A stretch of 15,980 nucleotides of DNA from Ectocarpus siliculosus. Its lineage: Eukaryota; Sar; Phaeophyceae; Ectocarpales; Ectocarpaceae. The notes below the pieces were generated by a model. The model did not search any database. It saw nothing but the letters and a program-made list of their open reading frames with translations, and was not told the origin of the DNA. Below, in pieces: positions 1 through 11,291 of the stretch. The position numbers and the translations under genes are program-made. Location: positions 852,856 to 868,835 of the forward strand of contig FN649745.1 of assembly GCA_000310025.1 (NCBI GenBank), written 5' to 3'. How positions within the stretch are numbered: position 1 is the first letter of the stretch; each line of letters begins with the position of its first letter.

Positions 1-60
1 GATGATTACGAACCCCCAGATTCTTCCCTTTGGGGTGCGGCCATTGCTTTCCCCGGAGCG
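1..60 (+). CDS. Exon 1 (tentative, 5' partial): ABCA first exoplasmic domain
   Basis: Frame 1 is open for 20 codons (residues 1-20), contains [10 protein letters not shown] and ends exactly at a strong donor, GCG|GTAAGA at 61. The ending is in phase 0, which matches the phase-0 start of exon 2, so the protein would run [16 protein letters not shown]. The hydrophobic AAIAF stretch resembles the strand that opens the exoplasmic domain of ABCA proteins. Support is limited because the exon is cut by the window edge and the next intron is 1285 bp, so a further small exon cannot be excluded. Confidence 0.5.
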
Positions 61-973
61 GTAAGACCACAGGGGGGGGCAGAAGACGCCCACGCGCGCC
101 CAGGATTTTGTTGTGTTTTTTCTCTTTTTCAAGCGGACGGGATGTAGCAACGGTGTTCAGTTAAGTAGGTAGTTTTTTCCAGGGAGGGGGTGGTGGATAT
201 TCGTCCCAGTAAAAGCATCCGGTAGACGGGGGCCCACCCCCAAGAAACACTGGGGGGACCCGGGGATGGGAGCTTTTTTTTTTTTTTTCTTGTTTGGGGG
301 GAGTTTTCCATGGTTTGGGGAGCGCTGGGGGGGGGGGGGGGGGGGGGGTTGTGCTCTATTCAGCTTATTTTCGTTCAATATAAGTTTCAAAACGACAGCA
401 ATTCTCGTGAATTAAGTATTGTTGTTCCGTGTTTTTTTCTCCATGCCTTTTCCCCCTTTCGACGACGATGCTCTATATTGACACAGGCAGATATGTGTGT
501 TGGCACGAGAGCTACATGCGTGTTCTGCCTCTCTCTGCTGTGCCCAGAAGCAAAGGTTGTTCATCTAGCCACTCCCAATGCCGCACCCAGGCCATGCAAT
601 CGTTTGAGATTGGAACTCGGGCTTTTTGTGGAAGTACTTGGTACGTAGCACCGGTATGATTTTTTGCTTGTTTTCGTCTGTTTTGTGACAAATCAGGCTA
701 TCTGGGCTACCCAACACGACTCGGACACTCTCGTGAGCCACTGCGAACTGGCGCTCAGCGCTGTGGCCTCTCTCACGGACGACGTTCTGTGTACCGGCAC
801 TAAGGCAAGAGAGAACAGACAAATGTAATGCGGTTCGATGCGATTCGATGATGTCACCCACAAGAGAGAGGGAGCGAGGATGAGAGGTTTTGGTCAATGG
901 AAAGATTGTACAACAGCAGTAGTATCGTTGTTGCGGCAAGGGCTCGAACGAGAAAACGTTGCGGTGGCTTTTC

Positions 974-1012
<39 letters not shown>

Positions 1013-4000
1013 CGGACGGTGTTTATGCGGTGTAGCTCCCTCGGGAACGCGATTTGAGTGCTGTGTTTTCGCGCTGGAGCCTGTGCTGCCGTGAGCACTC
1101 CTGCCACCCACTTTATAGAGACCCTAACCTGACCCTAACATCCAAGACCTCTGACCTGACCCTAACATCCAAGATCTCTGACCACGCTTCGCTTTCACAA
1201 CCTGACCCCCCCCCCCCCCCCCCTTCTGTTGTCCATACGACGACATACCATTCCTTACGACGACGACATACCGTGCTTACCGACACCCGAAACCATCAAC
1301 TCAACCACCCTCATCGCGGGGTGACAACAACAACAACAACAACAGTTCGTCCGGCTGATGTGCAACTCCGACGAGTTTATGCTCGGCGACGCCCTCGACG
1401 AGATCCCGGAGATCAACGAGTCGTGCGGGGACGGCGCCACCGAGAGCCTGGACACCTCGGCGCAGGGCTACGTGACCTTGATGCAGGAGGCGGTGGCTCT
1501 GATGGCGGCCGACTCGGACCTGTCCATCCCGGCCGCCGAGATCGATTCCGTGTGCGAGGTGGGTTCGTTGCCTCCTATCGGTGACGTAAGATATCACACC
1601 CCTCGATTTTCGAGGATCGATTGCTCCAAACATGGCGCGGGTGTTGGAACCGCCGTCCCGTCGAGAGCTTTACCGAAGACGTCAGTCAATATTTTGTTTA
1701 TAAAGTGCCGGCAACGATGTAAGAGAGAGGCGTGACAAGCCGAAATCGTTCTCTTATATCCGACTTTCTCTTATTTCGTTTTGAAGAGAATTTTCCCTTG
1801 TTACGAAAGAGTACGATGTAAGAGACTTTTCTCTTATATCGTAGCCAATTTCTCAACGGCCGTTTAGAGCAGGGATTCTTCCCAAATTGGTGTCAGAGAT
1901 CCATGAGCGCATTCAAAACCATGTGAACGTCATGCTGCAGCAATGACATTGTGCGTCGTTCTCATTCAACGCACCGTTGGTCTGTTTCATTGAGTGCATG
2001 CCCATACAAAAAAAAAAAGTCATGCGTACTTACGGTTGCGCGTCTGCTACGCGCTGCGCCTACCAATGCTCGCCCCAGCGAAAATAATGCTTGCAGGTGA
2101 TGCATGCATGCACCCTTACTTACATACACATGCATGTAAAAAAAAAAGAAAATGCCCAAATCAACCGGGAAAACAAGTGCAGGAAACTGTGCCCTCCTCC
2201 CACCCCATTGATGTTTCCTACAACGACTCTTTCCTGCCTCCTTTCCATCTCAGAAAAAGTCTCTCATGCTCGGTTCAACAGAATTCGTCAGGAATACGGC
2301 AAATTTTCTCTTATATCGGTTTTAGCCGTGACAAGCCGATTTCATTCTCTTGTGTCCGTACTTTCTCTTAAATCGATTCTCTTATATCGTAGCCGGCACT
2401 GTGCATGCTCTTCGTCGGGGAGTGGTCGAGCTTTGGAAGTCGGGTGTGGTGTCTACCGTCACATAGATCGTGTCGTTGGCAGATTTGACTATAATATAAA
2501 TAGCACCCACCACCCGTCCACGGGCATAAGTTTGGTGAGTGCATGCCATGCTTGTGGTGGTGGTGTTTGCAGGGTGTTTGTGGTGTGGGGAATGAATGCT
2601 TTTTTCTCGTGCGTTCGTGTCACCGTTGATGGCGTCCTTTTCCTGCCTCCTGCTTGCTGCTATGGGTCCGATCTACAGTTCCCCTTCTCTATTCCACCGG
2701 AGAGAATTAGCACACGCCCACCACCACCGGCTGTGAAAAGGGAGGTCTATTGGGCGACAGAGCTTGTAGTAGGCGTGGTGATGGGTGCTCTCGTGTTCAG
2801 CCGACGTTCCGCCACGATGCAAGCCGACGAGCCACGCACGAGAACCAAGGAACATATAATCATTTTCTGACCGTGCGTCGTCGTCGTCGCCCCCCGTACC
2901 ACAGACAAGCCTTCACAAGATCCAATATTTTGGAAACCATGTGTTTTTTGTTTGCCATCCATCCCCTTCTATCGCTTCCCCTCCTGCGCCCGCGCGCTTT
3001 GTTTGCTTTCTTTCATCTCCCTCTCTGGTCGTCTCCCCCCCCCCCCCCTCTTGTTGTATCGAATCGTACAACACTGAAACAGAGGCTGACTTTCGCCGTT
3101 ATGCCGGCCGACGACGGGGCAGCCGCCGCCGAGGCCGCCGACTTCTACGACTACGTCACCGAAGCCTTCCCCGACACGGAGAGCCACTGGATCAGCTACG
3201 ACTCGGAGTCGGAGTTCCTGGACATCATCGGCGAGGGGGACTACTCTCAGGACGCGTCCGACGACCGGCCCGCGTTCGTGGCGGGGATCGTCTTCACCTC
3301 CGGCAGCCCGGACTGGGCGTACACGGTGAGCGAGTGGGCGGATGAATACATGTATGTACCGCTGTGGTACTGGTTACAGTAGAGGTCCCTGTTTAGTGCC
3401 GGTTGAATAGTGCCGGTTGAATGGTGCCGGTTGGCGGTATGGTGTTTTCGGCTCGCACACACTGGAATACCAAGCCGTTCTGTACTTTGAATTGTGCCAG
3501 TCGGTGTCCGGTTTAGTGCCGACGAAATTTTCAGGGACCTCCACCGTATTTTTTCACACCACACGATAACGTTCTTGTTCGCATGGATTCGGTTTCGATC
3601 AACAGCAGATGTGTATACGTGCTCAGGTGCTACATGCAGGTGTAGCCCCTCCCATTTCCGTTGGCACTGCCCCCTCGATCAACCGGTCGACCTCCTCTCC
3701 CCCCCCTCCTCCCCTCCGCCGCATACGCCCTGTCACGCGCGCGTGCGTCACTCTCCGCTCCTTCCTGTCCGCCGTGTCGTGTACCAGATCCGCGCCAACA
3801 TCACCAAGAGCGGGACGGACTCTGACTCGTACTACATGTTCAACGTCCCCGAAACGGAATCTCCGACGGAGAACAACTGCAAGTCTCCCACCGACTGCCC
3901 CGAGGATGACGAGGGGCGCGATAACTTTTCGTGGAGTGCGGTACGTCGACGGTGTAAACAGATTTATAGTGATGATGTGCTTTGGTTGGTTGGTTGGTCG

Positions 4001-7000
4001 ATGGTCGTTGTTGCTGCGTGCCTGCTTAGCATGCTGTCATGACTGACCACTTGTACTTTTGTTTTTGCACTTCGTTGTGTGATTGTTTTGTGAGCGTACA
4101 TGTGCATTTTCTGGCCAAAGGTGGTAAACAAGATTTTGTACGTGCGTCCTTTTTTTTTTTACCACTAGTAAGCCCCGTTGTACATTCAATCGGCAGCGGC
4201 ACTTGACGGTCTCGATGTGGTGGTACCTCGTTTCTCGAGTACCGTAGTTAACGGGCCGACTCAGCTCCCTCTCTGTGCCCCTCTTTCTGTACAATACTCC
4301 TGTCGACGATCCGCACCCTTTTTTCTCACTCTGAACCTCCCCCCCCATCACTCTCCTTTGCTTTTTTTTTTTGTCGACCATTGTCGAACCGATCAACCAA
4401 TCAGCTCCACCACCAGTCACCCGTGATGATGCTGCAGCAGCTCGTCGACAACCGTATCATGTCTATTGAGGGGTCCACGGCCACCCCCCCCGTCGTGCGC
4501 ATCACGGAGTTCCCGAACGCAGCGTATGAAGAAGACGGGTTCTGGTCTCAGGTGGGGGGAAAAGTCATCCTTTGACGCAGGCGGCGTTATTTCCTTTTTT
4601 GGTTTGTTGTACATACGTGCTTGGAAGATATACACTCCGCCAGGACGAGTTCATGCGTCGTGGGTGCTGTCGTAAGTGTTTGATTCGTATCGGGAGCAGC
4701 GGTTGAGACGATTGGTGCTGAACGAGTAATTTCTACGGGAGTACTGGAGGATATAAGAGCGGAGACAACGTGCTTGCTTTTTTTTATCGATCGTGTCGAT
4801 GAACCGAGCGTGAGGAGATGAGGGCGTGAAATGTGTTGTTGGAAGGTCATCACTTGGTGATGTTGGTTGCGTGATGGTGATGGATGGTGTGTTGTTCTGA
4901 ATTACATACGCCCATGGTATCTACTTGTTGACTGCGGATTGGCCTTGCACCTGCGGACTGTGTTTGCGAGGTCCGCTACGTGGATATTTTTATGGTGTCG
5001 TTGGTTACCCAGAACGAGAAAATCAAGAATGACCACGTTATTTTTTTTTTCAACGAATCGACGCGCTCTTCCATGGCAGGTGGGCGCCATGTTCGCCATC
5101 CTGGTGGTGATCGCGGTGCTCTACCCCATCGCCAACGTCATCAGCGCCCTCGTGAAGGAGAAGGAGCTGCGCATCAAGGAAGGGCTGAAGATGATGGGCC
5201 TTACGGACGCCGCCCACACGGCCTCCTGGGTGTTCCACTTCGTGTGCCTCTTCTTCTTCACGTCCTTGATCATGGTGCTCGCCTCGGGCAGCCTTTTCGA
5301 GTACAGGTACGTCAGAGATCCCTGGTGTTTTCTTTGGGCACACAGTGAATTTCAAGTCGTTTATCGGTATGGTGCTGGTCCGGAACAGTGCCAGTGAAAT
5401 TACTTGGGCACATGCCGGCACCAAACAGGGACCTCTACTGCTGTGCTGTATGCACGTGCATGTTTCGTTGTTTGTTTGCCTTGTTGCATAGCAACCCACA
5501 TTTTCTCGGGGAGGGGGGGGGGGGGCGGGCGTACTCTTGTGTTTTGCATGCTTTAGCGATTAGACCATTGACCACGCGTCCTCGAGAGGACGGAGCATTG
5601 GTCCCACAGGACCGCTAGCCGATGGCCAATCGTTCCTTCCTATTTTGCCAAAGGTGACTCAACACTACACTTGCTTCCCTACGTGTTGTATCATTTCTCT
5701 CTATCGGCCATGGACGTGGTCGGCGAGAGGCGCGGTCGATGTTACGCGAATAACCCCCACCCCCACCACCACCTATCCGAATTTGCAGTGACCCTGTCCT
5801 GGTATTCATTTACTTCTTCCTGTTCTTCATGGCGAGCACGGCCTTCTGCTTCTTCATCTCGGGTGAGCGGGACAGATTATTTTTTGTTCGCTTTCCCGGC
5901 TTTGAGAAAAAACACCGCAGCGCACGGATTATTTGCCAACAGGCACATCGGGGCTTGCGGCTGGCTTTGCTCCGCTCACGTGTTTTGAGAGCACGCTCGA
6001 CGTGGTGGCTGCTGTACATAGCAGCGACCGGGATGGCTTCGAGCGCGGTTCTCTATTAGTCTACAAGAGTCCTTCGGTGGGAGCGGATAGCTTTCTGTTT
6101 TCGTTGCTCTGCCGGTCTGGTAAGCCATCCAATCTAGCACACAACGTGCTTGATTGGAGCTATTATTATATAGTTGATGTGGTTTAGAGCACACGAGAGC
6201 ACTTTTCTCCGGCGCGGTCGCTTGTAGCAGACAGAACGTTGCAACGTCGTGATATTCCCTGCCCCCCCCTTGCCGCCTTTGCGATCCCAGCCTTCTTCAG
6301 TCGCGCCAAGACGGCTTCGACGATCGGAACCATGCTGTTCTTCGTGTCCCTGTTCCCGTACTTCGCCGTCCAAAGCGACGACACCTCGGCGGACGACCGG
6401 CGCCTGGCGTGCCTCCTCCCGCCGACCTGTCTGGCACTCGGCACCGTTGCCTTCTCGGAGTTTGAGGACTCGGGGGAGGTTAGTGTTTTGCCGTTGGTGG
6501 TGGTGGTGGGAAACGGCGCTTCCAGGCTTTCGCGCAGGACGCGATTGGTATATAGTATTCACACGACTCGCGTGTCGAGGACGACGGCCTAGCCACGCGC
6601 CCTGTTTGGCGCTGGCACGAACCCGGTCGCCGAGGGCAGGCAAGTCCATACGGACGAGCAACAACAACGCCGGCTTCGTTTTTTTTTTGCGCTTGCAGAG
6701 ACCACTACCACCCGCCCACCCCGCGCGCTCTTGTTTCCTTCCCCTGTGCCTCTACGCGTGTGGTGACGTCATTGATTGAGCAGGGGGTGACCGCGGACAC
6801 CGCGGGAGAGAGCGAGGACGGTTTCACGTTTAACGACGTCCTCGGGATGCTGTTCCTCGACATGCTAATTTTCTCTGCCCTGGCGTGGTACGCCGGACAC
6901 GTGAGTGTTCATTTGCTTCGGTTCGTCTTTAGTTTCAGCACCCTATTTACTTGGATTGAGATTCCGGGAAATGATATTTACCCGTCGATATTGCTGGGAT

Positions 7001-10000
7001 TGAGATTCTGGGAGATGGCATACCCGCCAGGGTTTGGTTGCATGTTCATTAATATAGGCCTTCGTCGCGGGCGCTCAACCAACATGGCCAGCGGCCGCGG
7101 GATGCTCGGGACCTATTGTTCGTTTGCATGAACTGTGTATATCTTAATGTAACCTATGTTCTCCACGCTGTTGTGACACGCGCGTGTATCTAACCAAAAA
7201 CAGGTGCTGCCGTCAGAGTGGGGCACGGCCAAAAAGCCGTGGTTCTTCTTGACCGCGAACTACTGGTGCCCCGGCAAAGGCACGGAGTCTGTCCTCAAGG
7301 ACAACCTCCAGGAGCTGGAGCACTTCGAGAGCGAGGGCCGTGACTCGGTCGAGCCCGTCGAGGACGAGCTGCGGTCGCAGGTGGCGGGCGGGGAGTGCGT
7401 CGCCATCCGTGGTGAGTTGGTTGGTGCTGGTGAGTTAGGGGTGCGCCGTGTTGACCGGGCAGGACTCTGCTGCTGGTGTTGGCGGTGGTGACTGTTGTTA
7501 CGTATTCTTGTGGTCATACGCTGGACGAGTGACGGTAAAAAGGGTGTGAGACGTGCCGGGTGGTGAAGCAAAGGGCAGCAATGAAGTGGCAAAAAAAATG
7601 TTCGCTCGCGAACAACAACGCGCGCACGCGGTGGACGTGTACCGCATTTGGGAGAGCATTAGGTGAACGACCTGACCGTCGAAAATTGTGTTGATACGTA
7701 TGCATATCTATTATATCTACACGAACAACAGGGCTTACCAAGGAGTACAAGAACTCCACGGGGGGCTCGAAGCTGGCCGTTGACAAGCTGGACCTCACCA
7801 TGTACTCGGGACAGATCACGGCTCTCCTCGGCCACAACGGCGCCGGAAAGGTGAGCGCGGTGTGATGGTCACCCTGAATAGAGTGTGCGTGTGGTACATT
7901 TTATGTCGTACGCTTACGCGCAACCAACCCTTTGCTGCGTCTTAATGCAGGTGGACTTGCTCGCGCTCAAGGACGTGTTCTCTTTAGCCCTTCGTAGTTT
8001 GTTTCACACGGTAGCCCCCCCGCATCATTCACCTAACCCCCCCGCGCTGCTGTTCGTTCTTTACCGGTGTGTTCCGCGTGCTTGTTGGCTTCGCAGACGA
8101 CTACAATCGGCATGTTGACGGGCATGATCCCGGTAACTTCGGGGAGCGCTTTCGTGGCCGGCCGCGATGTGAAAACGGACATGGTCAGCATCCGGAACTC
8201 CCTGGGCGTGTGCCCTCAGCACGACATCCTGTACCCGGACCTGACCGTGAGGGAGCACCTCCGCATGTACGCGGTGCTCAAGTCCGTGCCGAGCTCCGAG
8301 CTGCAGGAGGCGATCACGGTGAGAACAATGTGTGGCTCTGACCCGACGCAAAGTGGTCTGTCTTTCTGATGTGTTGTCGAAGCCTTTTGACGTCCTGTTT
8401 TTTTTTTTTCTTGCCTCTGTTACCAAGGGGAGCTGCTTTGGTGGGCCTCGTTGTTGTGTTTCTTCCGTGCAAGTAGTACCGCCCACCGTGCCTGCCAATG
8501 TACCCGAGAAATTGTTGCGGTGCTTTTTTTTTTGTCTGTTTCGAGGGTGTGCATATGCTCGCGCCTTCATTCCCGGCCCGCCCCTCATTGCACGCCCCTC
8601 ATCGCACAGAACACTCTCAACGACGTGGGCCTGACCGAGAAGGAGAACGAGCTGACCACGACTCTGTCCGGCGGGCAAAAGCGCAAATTGTCCGTGGGCA
8701 TCGCCCTGATCGGCGGGTCTAAGGTGGTCTTCTTGGACGAGCCTACGTCGGGGATGGACCCTCACAGGTGAACTTTCGGCGTGATCTGATTGGGTGGTCG
8801 GCTACCGCTGGGATGAGAGGGTGTCGGGAGAAGTGGCCGGGCGGGTGTTCTTCGATGTCCCGTGTATGTGTGGTGTGCGACGGCCCATGTCGTGGCGGCA
8901 TGCCGACCATGTACCAAATCGACAATATTCTAGCTCTAGTTTCAACGCTGTCAAGAACCGAACACACACATGCCTTGACTGTTGTCATTAACGCCACACC
9001 CAACACACGCAGCCGACGCTTCACGTGGGACCTGATCCGCAAGAACCGGGAGGGCCGCGTGATCGTCCTCACCACCCACTTCATGGACGAGGCGGACCTG
9101 CTGGGCGACCGCGTGGCCATCATGGCCGACGGCGCGCTCCGGTGCTGCGGCAGCTCCATCTTCCTCAAGAACTACTACGGCGTCGGGTGAGACCAGTTGT
9201 GTTGCTCAATCAAGACTGCTGTTAGTCGCGCAACTGTGAGACAACGTTGCTGCTGTAGCCGCGCAAAGCGTGCTCGGAAGGGCTGTCGGTCCCTTGCTGC
9301 CTTTTTGTTCTTTTTTTTTTTTTGTGCCGTTCGACGAACGGGTGTCGGGTGTCGGTACCAAGGGTGATGGTGCCCAGACGAAAAGCTCTCCGCGCTGATC
9401 TATTCGGGCATTGTGGGTCGTCGTCGATGCTATTGACAGACACATGCTTTTTCAATAAACGGGACTCCGCTTGTTTTTGTGTTGGTAAGGGAAGTTTCGA
9501 TTGGCGTGAATCAGGCCACACCCACCAACGGACGCACACACACCCGGGGAACGTTTTTTGAAACGGTCCACTAATAAATATGTCTTCCTTGCTCATTTTC
9601 AAATTTTGCTGTCAGGTACAACCTCACGATCGTTCGGGAGATCCAGGGAGCTGAGTCTGACATGAAGCCCGCGTTCGAAAGCGGCATGAATGCAGAGGAG
9701 AAGATCGACGAGGAGGACATCGGCGTAAACAACACGGCGGCTCAGGTGAGTTTGTTCTGTGACGCTTAGCCCTTGTTATGTTAATTTTTCCCTTGCTGTG
9801 CCCTCTTTAGTCCCTCAACCACTGCCCCTTCTCTCTCTCTCTCTCTTGAGTACGTGCGGGGGACAGAGGAGAGTTTACCCATGTACTTCCAAGCTCACAG
9901 AAGGCCGACATCACACCTGCTGTGACAAGTGTATGTAGCGGGCATCCCACCAACCAATCGTATGCTTGAGCCAACTATTCCTCTCTTGGGTGTGCGTCCC

Positions 10001-11207
10001 GTATTTTGTCCCGGTGTTTCGGGTCGACGACGGCCAACACCACCAACACAGGAGGCGGGCGTGAAGCCGATCAAGCGCCTGGTGCGGTCGCACGTGAAGG
10101 CCGCCACCCTCCTCAGCAACGTGGGCGCCGAAGTGTCGTTCCAGCTGCCCAACGACGCCTCGCCCTCGTTCCAGGGCATGCTCACGGAGATAGACTCGCG
10201 GAAGGCCGAGCTCGGCGTCAACAGGTTTGGTGCAGTGCAGGGTGTCTCCTTGCCACGGACGCAACGTATTTTCATATTTTTCAAAAAATACATGGGTGCA
10301 GTACAGCTGCGAAACCCCTTCCCTTGTCATAAAAAAAATATAGAACTAGTCAAGTATAGTTTGGTCATGTTTGTCTCGTTCGCTGTTTTGAACGAAACCC
10401 AACCCCGGAGCGTGTGCTGGTTTTGGATGATGAGCCAATGCGTGTGACAGGCGGTTATGCACTCCCATGTGTGAAGAAGCGGTTTATTGTCACTGAGCCG
10501 TTCCCGTCCTTCGTCCCCCCTCCCCTTCCCCCCCGCCCTTCAGCTACGGCTTGAGCGTGACCACCCTGGAAGAGGTGTTCTTGCGCGTGGCTAACGGCAC
10601 CGCCGACGTAGAGGCTCGCAAGGAGATCGCAGGCATCTCCATGATGCGCCAGAGCAGCTACTCCTCTACCATGATGGAAGCAGCCACGACTAAGGTGCCG
10701 TTTTTCTTCAGCAGGAAGCAGCAAAGCTTACAGCTCGCCCACGCCACGTCCCCGCCGCCCTTTGTACCTTCTTTCGGCGTGTTGAAAACATCTCTGCTGC
10801 AACGCTTTGCGTTGAAATTTCCAACATTTACGTTGAAACGTGCACACATTTTACGTTGGAAACGGTTTTGTTTTTGATCGCCACGAAACCAGATGGCCGC
10901 GAACGTCGTCGGCGGCGGCGGCAAGGAAGATCTGGGCATCGACCGGTCCAAGCCCCTGTTCGGCAGGCACATGATGGCCCTTCTGAAGAAGCGCCTCCTT
11001 ACGTTCAAGCGCGACAAGAAGATGTGGGCGTTCGTCGTGCTCATGCCGGCCTTCTTCGTGCTCATCGGCGTCCTGATCCTGCTCGCGGTTGCGGCAACCA
11101 ACGAACCGTCGATGTTGCTTACGCCGGAGGTGAGTTAGATGTGCAAGGGGGGAGGTAGGAGTGAAGGCATGCCATACATGCGAGTGTTCCGCACTCGGAA
11201 ATCGCGG

Positions 11208-11291
<84 letters not shown>

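Larger units (their letters stand above)
61..1345 (+). other. Intron 1 (1285 bp), rich in simple repeats
   Basis: It lies between the tentative exon 1 donor GTAAGA and the exon 2 acceptor. It contains T and G homopolymers, a (TGC)12 run, a telomere-like 27-bp tandem duplication, an 18-C run and an (ACA)7 run at the acceptor. I see no further convincing exon, although a short one could be hidden. Confidence 0.6.
1559..3082 (+). other. Intron 2 (1524 bp), hosts an inverted-repeat element
   Basis: This is the longest intron. The stretch 1703-2401 is bounded by inverted repeats (separate entry). The rest holds GCATGC-rich palindromic patches near 2098-2136, an AT-rich TATAATATAAATA near 2490, poly-C at about 3037-3050 and otherwise unremarkable T-rich sequence. 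No exon is needed between exons 2 and 3 because their phases match. Confidence 0.75.
3326..3787 (+). other. Intron 3 (462 bp), carries a complete small TIR element
   Basis: The first 220 bases contain the 170-bp element at 3377-3546. The remainder, up to the acceptor, is C-rich, with a polypyrimidine stretch around 3690-3720. Confidence 0.88.
6479..10892 (+). other. Introns 8-17, short introns between TMD1, NBD1 and regulatory exons
   Basis: These ten introns measure 305, 303, 320, 246, 291, 245, 429, 306, 319 and 198 bp, on average shorter than those outside this region. Contents worth noting are an imperfect direct duplication at 6951-7030, T tracts at 8398-8410 and 9309-9323, and (CT)8 at 9831-9846. 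The 429-bp intron 14 (9187-9615) shows nothing else. None contains an exon-like ORF required by the protein. Confidence 0.85.

Noticed and set aside
565-1107. 180-residue minus-strand ORF with poly-Ser
   Set aside because: The poly-Ser comes from the (TGC)12 run. No recognisable protein and no splice or codon support.
2485-2505. TATA-box-like sequence in intron 2
   Set aside because: It lies in the middle of a long AT-containing intron with no plausible new first exon downstream, so it is not called a promoter.
7951-7990. Possible extra exon after CAG at 7950
   Set aside because: Including it would break Walker A between GHNGAGK and TTT; the direct exon 11-12 junction is phase-perfect.
8061-8765. 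234-residue ORF on the minus strand
   Set aside because: It is a shadow of NBD1 exons 12 and 13, produced by C/G-ending codons on the other strand.
9825-9850. CRISPR or other regular arrays among the repeats
   Set aside because: The repeats in the window are microsatellites, homopolymers or a minisatellite without unique spacers, and the genome is eukaryotic.
10893-11129. Possible separate gene starting at ATG 10893
   Set aside because: The ATG follows a CAG acceptor, the upstream exon 17 ends in matching phase, and the protein continues the ABCA domain order, so this is an internal exon.
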